Below, one piece after another: positions 51,534 to 60,940 of a DNA stretch of 64,000 nucleotides. Under the pieces are notes generated by a model, which had not been told where the DNA came from, did no database searches, and saw only the letters and a list, made by a program, of their open reading frames with translations. The position numbers and the translations under genes are program-made. Source of the DNA: Roseibium porphyridii (GTDB lineage: Bacteria > Pseudomonadota > Alphaproteobacteria > Rhizobiales > Stappiaceae); contig NZ_CP120863.1 in assembly GCF_026191725.2 (NCBI RefSeq), forward strand, positions 3,700,001 to 3,764,000, given 5' to 3'. Position 1 is the first letter of the stretch; each line of letters starts with the position of its first letter.

Positions 51534-53135
51534 TTACTCCGCAGGAACGGTGGCTGAAGACGGAACCGGTTGTAGGGATGGCGGCGGAGCCACAGCCTCC
51601 TCCCCGTCTTCAGGTCCGATCTTGATATATTTGATCATCAGGCTGATCTCAATCACCAGAAGTGTGGTGTAGAGGAGGATGAACCCTGCCAACGTCAGTA
51701 GAACTTCGGTTACCGAAAGACTGGAAACACCCGCCGACGTCGGCAGCATACTTTCGATGATCCACGGTTGGCGGCCATATTCGGCAACAAACCAGCCCAT
51801 TTCACACGCGATCCAGGGCAATGGGATCGACCAGACTGCAACATGCAGCAGCCAGCGGCGCTTTTCACGCAGCGTGTCCAGTTTCCCAGACGACGAATAG
51901 TAAAAGAACACAGCCGTCAGCAAGATGAAGAAAAAGCCACACGCGACCATGATGCGGAATGCATAGAACATCGGCAGCACATTTGGCACTGTCGACCAGG
52001 CAGCAGCGTCAACCTGCTCCGTCGTTGCCTCCATCGGATTGTCCGTGAAAGGCAGAAGCAAATAGGCATAACCAAGTGAGTTTGCGTTCTGGCTGAAAGT
52101 TTCGCGCAGTTCCTCGCTCGCCTCAGCCGGATTTTCACGTATCTTCTGAAGCGCATCCCAGGCAATTGCCCCCTGCCGGATCCGATCCTTGGAGCGATCC
52201 ACCAGATCGTTGATACCCGGAATGACAGTGTCGAGTGACCGCGTTGCAATCAGACCCATCACGTAAGGCACTTCGATAGCGAAAATATTCTCCCGCTTTT
52301 CCATGTCGGGCCAGGCAACCACATTGAATGCTGCAGGAGCCGGCTCCGTTTCCCACATGGCCTCAATGGTGGCGAGTTTCATTTGCTGGTTCAGGTTGGC
52401 CTCATAGCCGCTTTCGTCACCCAGGACGACGACTGACAATGCGGAGGCAAAGCCGAAGGCCGAGGCAATGGCGAGTGAGCGTTTGGCGATCTGCAAATGC
52501 CGCCCTCGAAGCATGTACCAGCATGAAATGCCGATCATGAACATGGCAGCGGTTACATAACCTGCCGAAACCGTGTGAACGAACTTCGCCTGTGCAACGG
52601 GATTGAACAGCACGTCGAAGAAACTGCTGACCTCCATGCGCATGGTATCTGGGTTGAAGATTGCCCCAACGGGATGCTGCATCCAGCCATTGGCGATCAA
52701 GATCCAAAGCGCCGAAAAGTTCGTCCCAAAGGCGACAGCCCAGGTGGCGGCAAGGTGTTGGCGCTTGGAGAGCCTGTCCCAACCAAAGAAGAACAGGCCG
52801 ACGAAAGTTGCCTCCAAGAAGAAGGCCATCAGCCCTTCGATGGCAAGTGGTGCGCCGAATACATCGCCAACGTACTGACTGAAATAGGCCCAGTTCATTC
52901 CGAACTGGAATTCCATGGTCAGGCCCGTTGCAACGCCAAGGACAAAATTGATTCCGAAGAGCGTTCCCCAGAATTTGACCATGCGTTTCCAGATCTCGCG
53001 CCCGGTCATGACATAGACCGTTTCCATGGTCGCGAGCAGTATGGAAAGGCCAATCGTCAAAGGAACGAACAAAAAGTGGTAGAGCGCTGTCATGGCGAAC
53101 TGAAGCCGGGACAGGTCAACGACGCTTAGTTCCAT
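51534..53135 (-). CDS. cydA: Cytochrome bd ubiquinol oxidase subunit I, CydA
   Basis: 533 residues. It carries haems b558, b595 and d and oxidises quinol while reducing oxygen to water. LSRLQFAMTALYHFLFVPLT holds the conserved His near residue 20, NGWMQHPVG is present, and the Q-loop has GDESGYEANLNQQMK plus the long C-terminal insert (GYAYLLLPF), so this is the long-Q-loop E. coli bd-I type rather than the short CIO type. A hairpin lies just upstream of its AAAAGGGGG ribosome site. Followed by cydB and cydX; cydDC lies upstream. Confidence 0.96.
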   Translation of the reverse strand: MELSVVDLSRLQFAMTALYHFLFVPLTIGLSILLATMETVYVMTGREIWKRMVKFWGTLFGINFVLGVATGLTMEFQFGMNWAYFSQYVGDVFGAPLAIEGLMAFFLEATFVGLFFFGWDRLSKRQHLAATWAVAFGTNFSALWILIANGWMQHPVGAIFNPDTMRMEVSSFFDVLFNPVAQAKFVHTVSAGYVTAAMFMIGISCWYMLRGRHLQIAKRSLAIASAFGFASALSVVVLGDESGYEANLNQQMKLATIEAMWETEPAPAAFNVVAWPDMEKRENIFAIEVPYVMGLIATRSLDTVIPGINDLVDRSKDRIRQGAIAWDALQKIRENPAEASEELRETFSQNANSLGYAYLLLPFTDNPMEATTEQVDAAAWSTVPNVLPMFYAFRIMVACGFFFILLTAVFFYYSSSGKLDTLREKRRWLLHVAVWSIPLPWIACEMGWFVAEYGRQPWIIESMLPTSAGVSSLSVTEVLLTLAGFILLYTTLLVIEISLMIKYIKIGPEDGEEAVAPPPSLQPVPSSATVPAE

Positions 53136-53150
53136 CGTATTCCCCCTTTT

Positions 53151-53167
53151 CGGGCCCTAGCGGCCCG
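53151..53167 (-). promoter_or_regulatory. Stem-loop just upstream of the cydA ribosome site
   Basis: CGGGCC-GCTAG-GGCCCG (minus strand) forms a 6-bp GC stem whose 3' side ends directly before AAAAGGGGG and the cydA start. It may modulate cydA translation or mark the end of a cydDC transcript. Confidence 0.35.
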
Positions 53168-53398
53168 AGCACGAAGCTTAGGATGAAAACTCACGTCACA
53201 AGCCGGTGCGGCAAGGCATCCCTGTCGAAGTCGAATGAAATCGCGCCTGCCAATCCCGTCAAAGAACCGACTTGTCAAATGAGTCTTCACATGAAGCAAT
53301 CGTGCCTCGGCGATCTTGCAAGGTCAATGCGACAGATCGTAAACAACAACCTGAAATAGCAGAAAAGCTGGAGGTAATCCTTTGAAATTTGGAAAGAA

Positions 53399-55084
53399 TT
53401 ATCGCATCGCGCCGCCTGAAGCGGCCTGAAGTGCACGCAAATCGATACTGCGGTCCGCCAGGTCAAGTTCGCATTTTTTGTGTGCAACAATCAGAACGGC
53501 TGCCGCTCCCCGGTGAGAATGGAACCGATCCAGCACCTCCTTGGACGTCCTTTCGTCCAATCCTTCTGTCATCTCGTCCAGAATGAACAAACCGGGGTGC
53601 GTCAGAAACGCCCTTGCCAATGCGAGCCTTCGCTGCTCACCGCCGGAAAGTCCCACACCTCCTTCGCCCAGAATTGTTTGAAGGCCTTCGGCATTTCGGG
53701 AAATACGGTCACCAAGCGCGGCCATTTCAAGAGCAGCCCAGAGCTCCCCGTCGCTGGCAAGCGGCGCTGCAATTCGTAAATTTGCAGCAACAGTGTCATT
53801 GAAAAGATAAGCACGCTGGGACAAGACCGTGACAGACCGGCGTAACGTTTCTTCAGAAAGACCGTTCAGCGCTTGGCCAGCCAGGGTTATCTGCCCTTGG
53901 TCCGGTGTCAGCAATCGTGATGCTAGGGCTGCGACAGTGCTTTTGCCGCAACCGCTTCGCCCTGAGAGCGCGACCACTTCTCCCGGACGTATTTCGAAGG
54001 ACACGCCGTCAATGACGTTACCTGTAGCGCCCGGGTACCGAAAAGAGACCTTGTCGAAGGCAATTGCATCTGCACTGACATTGTGAGCCGTGTCGTTTCC
54101 CCGCACCTGGTCGACTGGCAGACTGCTATTTCCTGCCCTTAGTCGATCGACCGTTCTCCTGGCCGCCAAAGCAATTCGCGGCAGACCAGCAAGACCCGGG
54201 AGCATCATCGAAAAGATCTCCGGAAGCGCCATGACAACGAGGACCAATCCAACGGCTGCTGAAATTCCGAACTCAGCAGATGCCGCGCCAAAAATTGTAG
54301 CCATCAACACGGTCGCCAAGAAAAGCTGTCCTATCAGGGTTGAAACTGCCGTAAGCCAAGTTGAACGCACCTCCAACGCTTCATGCGCCTGTGCCTGGCG
54401 GTCGTCCGCGTTTGATACTCGGCGCGCTGCTTCGATCAAACCGCCATAAATTGCGAGATCCCGCCGCCCTGCAATCAAGTCCGTGGCACGCAGGCCAATC
54501 GCATCCGACGCCGCATCCTCTCGGCGCGCATTTTTGTTGTCCGCCTTTGCAAAGGAAACCCAGGCGAGAGCTGCCCAACTCAACAAAAAGACAGAACCGA
54601 CCAGAAAGAGCTGAAAAGAAAGCGTCCACCAGATTAGTGCCAACAGCAGTGCCAGTATGGTGGCAACCAGCAATGGAACGACAAGACGCAGATAGACGGT
54701 ATCCAGCGCAGCGATATCCAGAGTAAGCCTGTTAAGCACGAGGCCTGAACGTTGACCGCGTTCATTGCCAAGAGCGATTGCTGAAAAGACACGGTCTCGC
54801 AAACCGGTCAAAAATCGAAAGGTGGCATCGTGTGTCAGAACACGTTCGCCATATCTGCCGGCGGTTCTTATGATCGCAAGTGCGCGAATGATTGCGCTTG
54901 GTACAAAGATGTTGAGGAATGCGCCGGTTGTTCCTGCAATAGCTGCCGCAGTGATGAACCAACCCGAGACCCCGAGCAGGAGAGCTCCAGCAAGGGCCGG
55001 CAGGAGAGCGACCAAAATACCAATGCCGAAATGAAACCGGCTGTATCGGTATTGCTCTAGAATGATTTGCCACACTGTCTTCAT
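53399..55084 (-). CDS. cydC: Thiol reductant ABC exporter subunit CydC
   Basis: 561 residues: six-helix ABC exporter domain then ATPase with Walker A GRSGCGKSTV, signature GEGGVGLSGGEQRRLALARA and Walker B LFILDEMTEGLDE. CydDC exports cysteine/glutathione to the periplasm, needed for cytochrome bd assembly. Its ATG overlaps the cydD stop (ATGA). A 263-bp gap without a recognisable FNR box separates it from cydA. Confidence 0.95.
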   Translation of the reverse strand: MKTVWQIILEQYRYSRFHFGIGILVALLPALAGALLLGVSGWFITAAAIAGTTGAFLNIFVPSAIIRALAIIRTAGRYGERVLTHDATFRFLTGLRDRVFSAIALGNERGQRSGLVLNRLTLDIAALDTVYLRLVVPLLVATILALLLALIWWTLSFQLFLVGSVFLLSWAALAWVSFAKADNKNARREDAASDAIGLRATDLIAGRRDLAIYGGLIEAARRVSNADDRQAQAHEALEVRSTWLTAVSTLIGQLFLATVLMATIFGAASAEFGISAAVGLVLVVMALPEIFSMMLPGLAGLPRIALAARRTVDRLRAGNSSLPVDQVRGNDTAHNVSADAIAFDKVSFRYPGATGNVIDGVSFEIRPGEVVALSGRSGCGKSTVAALASRLLTPDQGQITLAGQALNGLSEETLRRSVTVLSQRAYLFNDTVAANLRIAAPLASDGELWAALEMAALGDRISRNAEGLQTILGEGGVGLSGGEQRRLALARAFLTHPGLFILDEMTEGLDERTSKEVLDRFHSHRGAAAVLIVAHKKCELDLADRSIDLRALQAASGGAMR

Positions 55085-56850
55085 GTCGCGGCCAACTCAG
55101 CTGGGCAACGCAACACTGCAACGTCAAGCTGCCTGCCCTGCAAGCCAAGGACAAGCGGGTCATGGGTTGCGATAAGGCTGGTGCGTCCATTGGAAAGAAC
55201 TGTGAGGCCGTTGATGACATCGGTGGCGGTTTGCGGGTCAAGTCCTGCTGTCGGTTCGTCGGCCAAGAGCAAAACTGCTTCCTTTCGCATTGCTGCCCTT
55301 GCCAGCGCAACACGTCGAATTTCACCAACAGACAGGCCGAACCCATCCTCACCCAATTGTGTCGCCAAACCATGCGGCAATCGCTCGACCAACTCACCTG
55401 CTCCCGCCAGACGCAAAGCAGCATGGAGTTCTTGGTCGGTAACCTCATTCCCGTTTCGGATACCCTTGATCAAGTTGGCCTTCAACGATCCGTGGAACAG
55501 GCGGGGCGACTGGCTCAGCCACATCACATTTTCGCGCAAAGGCACCAAGACATCCGAAAGGCGCTGGTCCCCAATTCTGACCTCTCCCTCGGCGGGCTGA
55601 TGAAAGCCCAGAATGCAATCAAGCAAGGTCGTTTTCCCGCTTCCGCTTTCACCTTTGAGAAAGAGCATCTCTCCAGAAAGGATCTCAAGGTTCAGATCCT
55701 TGAATATGGGATAGTCGGAATGGGTCACCGAAACCCCGACAAAGCGAATTCTTGGCGGCACTAAAAAGAACTTGTCAGGCCGCATTTCACTCGATGAGTT
55801 TACCTGAGAGCAATCAGCCGTTGCGCTTGTTTCATTGATAAGGTCAGTCAACTTTTGCTGGGCTGCCAAGCCAGCGGCCCGGTCATGGTAAGCGACGGCG
55901 AATGCCCTGAGCGGAGCAAAAAACTCCGGTGCCAACAACAACACAAAGAGGCCCTGTGCATAGCTTAGTGGAGCGCCCCATGTTCCTACCTGAAACTCGC
56001 CAAGCAAAGAGAACCCCACATAAACCGCGCAAAACGCAATCCCAAGCGCAGAAAAGAGCTCCAAAACTGTCGACGATAGAAAAGCGATTTTCAGGACGCG
56101 CATCGTGCCGACTCGGAATGTGTCCCCCGCCCTTCGAATGTCTTCCCGTGTTCGATCGACAGCACCGAAAAGCCGGAGCGTTTCCATACCCTTGATGCGG
56201 TCAAGCAAACTACCGCTCAGCCGGGTGAGTTCTTCTTGCCGCTCAGCACTTGCCGCCTTAGCGCGAGAGCCTATCAGTGCCATGAAGATTGGTATCATCG
56301 GTCCACTGACGACCAGTATCAATGCGGCCAACCAACTGAACCATAGCGTCACAAGAACAATAGCCAGAGGTACGAGTTTCAACCGCGTCTCTTGTGGCTT
56401 AAAATTCTGGTAGTAAGGTCCGAGTAAATCTACCTGTTCACCGATGTGAACTGCAAAGGCTCCCGAACTTGGGAACGGCAATGCCGGCGAGCGCGAGACT
56501 GCAACGTTTAACAATTCACTCCGTGTCCGGCTCTTGATGTGACGTGCAGCGAAACGGGACTTTTTTTGTGCCGCGACCTGAAGCAGAACACGAACAATTG
56601 CAATCAGGCCAACCAACAGAGCCATGAGCATGAGAAAGCCAACTGGAAGCTGAACGTCCAGAGGGTTGGAGACGTTGAGAGAAGACAATGCGGAAGCAAG
56701 CGCGCTCGCGATCAGGCCTGCCTGCGCAATCCAAAGTACATCTGACAAAACAAGCAAATGACCGGCTCTTTGCAGCACTTTGTCTTCTTGTGCTGTCGAT
56801 TGTCCGATTCCCGGTTCCGTCCCTGCGCTAATTCCAGCCTCCCCATTCAA
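55081..56850 (-). CDS. cydD: Thiol reductant ABC exporter subunit CydD
   Basis: 589 residues: membrane domain plus ATPase with KGESGSGKTTLLDCIL, FGLSVGEIRRVALARA and VLLLADEPTAGLDP. It forms the heterodimer with CydC. First gene of the leftward cydDCABX locus. The ribosome site before the ATG is weak; ~40 polar residues precede the first helix, so a later start is possible. Confidence 0.94.
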   Translation of the reverse strand: MNGEAGISAGTEPGIGQSTAQEDKVLQRAGHLLVLSDVLWIAQAGLIASALASALSSLNVSNPLDVQLPVGFLMLMALLVGLIAIVRVLLQVAAQKKSRFAARHIKSRTRSELLNVAVSRSPALPFPSSGAFAVHIGEQVDLLGPYYQNFKPQETRLKLVPLAIVLVTLWFSWLAALILVVSGPMIPIFMALIGSRAKAASAERQEELTRLSGSLLDRIKGMETLRLFGAVDRTREDIRRAGDTFRVGTMRVLKIAFLSSTVLELFSALGIAFCAVYVGFSLLGEFQVGTWGAPLSYAQGLFVLLLAPEFFAPLRAFAVAYHDRAAGLAAQQKLTDLINETSATADCSQVNSSSEMRPDKFFLVPPRIRFVGVSVTHSDYPIFKDLNLEILSGEMLFLKGESGSGKTTLLDCILGFHQPAEGEVRIGDQRLSDVLVPLRENVMWLSQSPRLFHGSLKANLIKGIRNGNEVTDQELHAALRLAGAGELVERLPHGLATQLGEDGFGLSVGEIRRVALARAAMRKEAVLLLADEPTAGLDPQTATDVINGLTVLSNGRTSLIATHDPLVLGLQGRQLDVAVLRCPAELAAT

Positions 56851-57099
56851 AGCCGCTTTTTAAAGGCCAGTAATTGACGGCCCGTTGTTTGGACTAACGC
56901 AATGCTCGCTCAAGACAACATTTGTCAGCCGATTTTGACCTCATAGGTAAAGGTACTTTAGGCGGAATACCACACGCTCTTTTTCCAACTCCGAAACTGG
57001 ATTTTTTCCAGTCCTGAAACGTCCTGACGCAATGGTGTCAGGAGGCCTGTGTCATGTAGAGGCGTGTTGAATATTCCAATCAGACGACGGAGATCTGAA

Positions 57100-57417
57100 A
57101 TGTCAGAACCTTGCCTCGAACTCGTTGTTTTCAAAATCAAAGATCCCGAAAAGGCACGTACAGCCAGACGCATGGCACAGGATGTTGTCAAGAAGTACGA
57201 CGGTTTCATATCCTGGTCCGCCTACGAAGCTCATGATGAACAAAACCTCTTTGCAGATGTCGTCATGTGGCGCGATCTGGAGGCCGCCAAAGCGGCGGCG
57301 GAACAGGTTGTCAAAGAGCCCGGTTTCGCCGCCATCATGGCGGAAATGGATGGACTGGTGTCCATGGCCCACTTTCGTCTCGACCGTATGGTCGACGCTC
57401 TTTCTGAAGCGGCCTGA
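57100..57417 (+). CDS. Small alpha-beta-barrel protein (ABM/EthD-like), unknown function
   Basis: 105 residues from ATG 57100, which follows GGAG at 7 bases. LELVVFKIKDPEKARTARRM, GFISWSAYEAHDEQNLFADV and VVMWRDLEAAKAAAEQVVKE have the dimeric alpha+beta barrel pattern of antibiotic-biosynthesis-monooxygenase-like proteins. It may bind a small aromatic or haem-like ligand, or have no enzymatic role. Transcribed alone, divergent from cydD. Confidence 0.75.
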   Translation: MSEPCLELVVFKIKDPEKARTARRMAQDVVKKYDGFISWSAYEAHDEQNLFADVVMWRDLEAAKAAAEQVVKEPGFAAIMAEMDGLVSMAHFRLDRMVDALSEAA

Positions 57418-57431
57418 CGCTTGATTTCTAT

Positions 57432-57466
57432 AAAGAAAAACCACCCCCGAAACTCGGGGGTGGTCT
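57432..57466 (-). terminator. Rho-independent terminator of mmsA
   Basis: ACCACCCCCGA / TCGGGGGTGGT, an 11-bp perfect stem with a 3-base AAC loop at 57440-57464. On the minus strand, after the mmsA stop at 57490, it is followed by TTTTTCTTT; it also closes the plus-strand gene. Confidence 0.85.
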
Positions 57467-57489
57467 GATTGTGACCCATGAAGCTACGC

Positions 57490-58989
57490 TTACTTCATGG
57501 TGGGAATGACAAACTCCGCACCATCTTTCAGACCGGAAGGCCAGCGAGAAGTGACGGTTTTCGTGCGGGTGTAGAACTTGAACCCGTCCGGACCATGCTG
57601 GTTCAGATCGCCAAACCCGGACTTTTTCCAGCCACCAAACGTGTGGTAGGCAAGCGGCACCGGAATCGGCACGTTGATACCAACCATGCCAATGTTGATG
57701 CGGGACGCGAAGTCGCGTGCGGTATCACCATCTCGAGTGAAGATCGCAGTACCATTTCCGTACTCATGGCTGAGTGGCAGGTCGAGCGCTTCTTCGTAAG
57801 ATTCTGCACGGACAACTGACAAAACTGGCCCGAAGATTTCAGTCTTGTAGATGTCCATGTCCTTGGTGACATTATCGAACAGGCAGCCGCCCATGAAGAA
57901 ACCGTCCTCATAGCCCTGCATGGAGAAGCCGCGTCCATCAACAACAAGGTTGGCACCTTCCTTAACGCCTTGGTCCACCAGACCCTTGACGCGTGTCAGT
58001 GCTTCCTTGGTGACAAGCGGGCCGAAATCAACGTCGTTGCCGGCGGTGTACGGCCCAATCTTGAGCGCTTCGACTTTCGGCGCCAGTTTTTCGATCAAAG
58101 CGTTGGCGGTGCTTTCCCCAACAGGAACAGCAACCGAAACCGCCATGCAACGCTCGCCCGCTGCGCCGTAGCCAGCACCGACCAGGGCGTCTGCCGCCTG
58201 ATCGAGATCGGCGTCCGGCATGATGATCATATGGTTTTTCGCACCACCGAAGCACTGGGCACGTTTGCCCGCCGCGGTTGCCCGAGAATAGACGTATTGA
58301 GCGATAGGTGTGGACCCCACAAAGCCGACGGCCTGAATGGTTTCATCGTCCAAGATTGCGTCAACGGCAGACTTGTCACCGTTGACTACATTCAAAAGGC
58401 CCTCTGGCAGTCCGGCTTCAATCATCAGTTCAGCCAGCATGATCGGCACGGAAGGATCACGTTCAGAAGGCTTCAAAATGAAAGCGTTGCCGCATGCGAG
58501 CGCCGGGCAAAATTTCCACATCGGGATCATGGCGGGAAAGTTGAACGGCGTGATACCGGCAACAACACCCAGCGGCTGACGCATGGAGTACATGTCGATG
58601 CCCGGCCCTGCACCTTCGGTGAATTCACCCTTCAGAAGATGTGGCGCACCAATACAGAATTCTGCGACTTCGAGACCGCGAATGACATCGCCCTTGGCAT
58701 CCGGCAAGGTCTTGCCATGCTCACGCGACAATGCTTCGGCGAGCTTGTCCATATCACGATTGAGCAGATCGACGAATTTCATCATGACACGCGCACGGCG
58801 CTGCGGGTTGGTCGCCGCCCATGCCGGCTGAGCCGCAGCTGCATTGGCGATTGCTGCGTCCATTTCCTCCTGGCTTGCGAGCGCTACCTGAGCCTGCACT
58901 TCGCCGGTCGCTGGATTAAAGACATCGGCATATCGGCCTGACGTTCCTTCGACCCGCTTGCCGCCGATAAAATGACCGATCTTTTCCAT
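57490..58989 (-). CDS. mmsA: CoA-acylating methylmalonate-semialdehyde dehydrogenase MmsA
   Basis: 499 residues from ATG 58989, preceded by GGGAG. Aldehyde dehydrogenase fold with GVVAGITPFNFPAMIPMW, VGFVGSTPIAQYVYSRA, FGGAKNHMIIMPDAD and the catalytic Cys281 in GERCMAVSVAV, all characteristic of MmsA/IolA. It oxidises (methyl)malonate semialdehyde with NAD and CoA to propionyl-/acetyl-CoA in valine, beta-alanine and inositol breakdown. A LysR gene is divergent, and a strong terminator follows. Confidence 0.96.
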   Translation of the reverse strand: MEKIGHFIGGKRVEGTSGRYADVFNPATGEVQAQVALASQEEMDAAIANAAAAQPAWAATNPQRRARVMMKFVDLLNRDMDKLAEALSREHGKTLPDAKGDVIRGLEVAEFCIGAPHLLKGEFTEGAGPGIDMYSMRQPLGVVAGITPFNFPAMIPMWKFCPALACGNAFILKPSERDPSVPIMLAELMIEAGLPEGLLNVVNGDKSAVDAILDDETIQAVGFVGSTPIAQYVYSRATAAGKRAQCFGGAKNHMIIMPDADLDQAADALVGAGYGAAGERCMAVSVAVPVGESTANALIEKLAPKVEALKIGPYTAGNDVDFGPLVTKEALTRVKGLVDQGVKEGANLVVDGRGFSMQGYEDGFFMGGCLFDNVTKDMDIYKTEIFGPVLSVVRAESYEEALDLPLSHEYGNGTAIFTRDGDTARDFASRINIGMVGINVPIPVPLAYHTFGGWKKSGFGDLNQHGPDGFKFYTRTKTVTSRWPSGLKDGAEFVIPTMK

Positions 58990-59317
58990 GTGCGTATCTC
59001 CCAAATTGACCTGACTGGTGCCGGTCGAATTTCAATTTTCCGGCGCTTAGTTTCTTTTGACTTTTATTTTTGCAACAAACAAGATCCAGTATAGCGTATC
59101 TGTTGTGCAAAAATTATAGTTACGCCAACAACCACTATTTCTCGAGCTCACGCCGGAGAGGATAGGCCTACTGAACAATGATTGTCATCACGAAGCTGGC
59201 GCTCCTCCCTAGGCACAGAAGCAGTCATTGGTGCAGCGTGGTAAGTCGGCACTTTGCTAGGCTTTGATAGGCTGATTTCACTGCCCGACCACAGAACTGG
59301 CAAGGACCAAACGATAC
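58990..59317. other. Divergent intergenic region mmsA / lysR
   Basis: About 330 bp with both promoters. Contains the inverted repeat described separately; no gene. Confidence 0.5.
59067..59113. promoter_or_regulatory. Inverted repeat between mmsA and lysR
   Basis: TTTTTGCA (59067-59074) and TGCAAAAA (59106-59113) are perfect 8-bp arms 31 bp apart; an imperfect palindrome GATCC...GTATC (59083-59100) lies in the middle. The arrangement would suit a LysR tetramer bound over ~50 bp, controlling mmsA. Confidence 0.4.
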
Positions 59318-60199
59318 ATGAATTGGGACGACATCCGCATTTTCCTCAGCGTTGCGCGTACGGGTCAAATCCTGGCGGCAGCACGCCGGCTTGGTCTGAA
59401 CCATGCAACGGTTGCACGCCGGCTGTCTGCGCTTGAAGAAAGTCTCAGTGTCCGTCTGTTCGATCGTTCAACGTCGGGCTGCGCACTGACAGATGCAGGC
59501 AGCCGCTTCTTTGAAAAAGCCGAACGAATGGAAGCCGAAGCCCTGTCCGCGCAGGCTGACATTGAAAACAACACGCCAGAGATCAACGGCACCGTCCGCA
59601 TCGGAGCGCCGGACGGGTTCGGTGTTGCCTTTCTTGCTCCTCGACTGGGCAAACTCACAGAAAAACACCCCGGCCTGACCATTCAACTGGTTCCGGTACC
59701 GCGCTCCTTTTCGCTCTCAAGACGAGAAGCTGACATCGCCGTTACGATTGACCGGCCGGAAACAGGCCGCCTTGTCGCCAGCAAGCTGGTGGACTACGCA
59801 CTTGGTCTTTATGCGTCGAAAGCTTACGCAGCAATCAACGAACTTCCCAACGCGCCAGCCGATTTGACCGCCCACGATTTGATCGGATATGTCGAGGACT
59901 TGCTCTACACACCGTCGCTGAACTACGGCTCGGAGTTTTCTGGCGATTGGACATCTCGTTTTGAAATTGCTTCGGCGCTCGGGCAAACCGAAGCTGTCAA
60001 GGCTGGAGCCGGCATTGGTATATTGCACGATTTTATCGCACGTGAGGATCCCAATCTGGTACCGGTATTGCCGGAGCTGAAACTTCGCCGAGCATACTGG
60101 ATGGTTACGCATGAAAGCTCGCGCCCATTGCGCCATATCGCGGCTGTTCAAAGCTTTTTACGCGACCAAGTCGCGCACGATAAAAATATCTTCGGTTAG
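59318..60199 (+). CDS. LysR-family transcriptional regulator, divergent from mmsA
   Basis: 293 residues. The N-terminal helix-turn-helix is of the branch starting MNWDDIRIFLSVARTGQILA, with LGLNHATVARRLSALEESLS, followed by an effector domain (~90-290). It faces away from mmsA and likely regulates that gene. The last residues are charged. It ends 26 bp before the convergent thiE-like gene. Confidence 0.93.
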   Translation: MNWDDIRIFLSVARTGQILAAARRLGLNHATVARRLSALEESLSVRLFDRSTSGCALTDAGSRFFEKAERMEAEALSAQADIENNTPEINGTVRIGAPDGFGVAFLAPRLGKLTEKHPGLTIQLVPVPRSFSLSRREADIAVTIDRPETGRLVASKLVDYALGLYASKAYAAINELPNAPADLTAHDLIGYVEDLLYTPSLNYGSEFSGDWTSRFEIASALGQTEAVKAGAGIGILHDFIAREDPNLVPVLPELKLRRAYWMVTHESSRPLRHIAAVQSFLRDQVAHDKNIFG

Positions 60200-60225
60200 G
60201 TTCATCGCTGTATTCAAAGGCGGGT

Positions 60226-60834
60226 CTAGTTCCGCCAGCTCGCTGTTGCCGAAATCCAATCGCCTACACGGGTTTCCGGATCCTGGCTATTGGTAATATC
60301 GGAAATCACCGCGGCACTGTCGGCACCGTTTTCAAAGATGCCGGGCAGGCGCTCAAGCGAAATGCCTCCAATGGCAACCAACGGCAAGCCACCGATCTGC
60401 TGCTTCCAGCCGGAGATTTTTTCCAAACCCTGAGGAGCCCATTTCAGCTCTTTTGTGGTTGTTGAAAATACCGGACCTAGTGCGATGTAGTCCGGCTCCA
60501 CAGCGAGAGCGGTGTCGAGCTCTGCGCCGTCATGCGTGGACACACCAAGGCGCAAACCCGCATTGCGAATGGCATTTATATCGGCAATCGCCAGATCTTC
60601 CTGTCCGAGATGCACGAAGTCACAGCCTGTTTCGATCGCGAGTTTCCAATGATCGTTGACGATCAATTGACATCCATATTCGGCACAAATCGCTTTGGAC
60701 CAAGCGATTTGTGATCTCAATAGATCACCATCGGCGTCCTTGATCCTGAGCTGAACTAGTTTCACGCCCAGTGGCACCAAACGCGAGATCCAACTGGCAC
60801 TGTCGACGATGAGATAGAACGGATCGAGTTTCAT
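60226..60834 (-). CDS. thiE: Thiamine phosphate synthase-like protein (ThiE family)
   Basis: 202 residues from ATG 60834 (a TTG at 60846 adds four). Half TIM-barrel with LVQLRIKDADGD, CQLIVNDHWKLAIETG, CDFVHLGQEDL, ALGPVFSTTTK and LVAIGGISLERLPGIFENGA, the ThiE motif set. ThiE joins the hydroxymethylpyrimidine diphosphate and thiazole phosphate into thiamine phosphate. No other thi genes are in the window and no TPP riboswitch is seen upstream. Confidence 0.88.
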   Translation of the reverse strand: MKLDPFYLIVDSASWISRLVPLGVKLVQLRIKDADGDLLRSQIAWSKAICAEYGCQLIVNDHWKLAIETGCDFVHLGQEDLAIADINAIRNAGLRLGVSTHDGAELDTALAVEPDYIALGPVFSTTTKELKWAPQGLEKISGWKQQIGGLPLVAIGGISLERLPGIFENGADSAAVISDITNSQDPETRVGDWISATASWRN

Positions 60835-60940
60835 GAAAGCTGCCAAAGAGACTGAGACGATTTTCTCAATAGCGTCAGTGATATGGATTGAACAGACTTT
60901 TGTGTCGAGAAGCCTGTCAGGTTGTAGGCAGACAGCCAGC

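Noticed and set aside
53136..53398. FNR/Anr box (TTGAT-N4-ATCAA) upstream of cydA
   Set aside because: I searched by eye on both strands and found no acceptable match.
57970..58941. 323-codon plus-strand frame opposite mmsA
   Set aside because: Antisense shadow of a highly conserved dehydrogenase gene; no domain.
60835..60940. TPP riboswitch upstream of the thiE-like gene
   Set aside because: Only ~106 bp to the next gene and no conserved TPP aptamer motifs seen.
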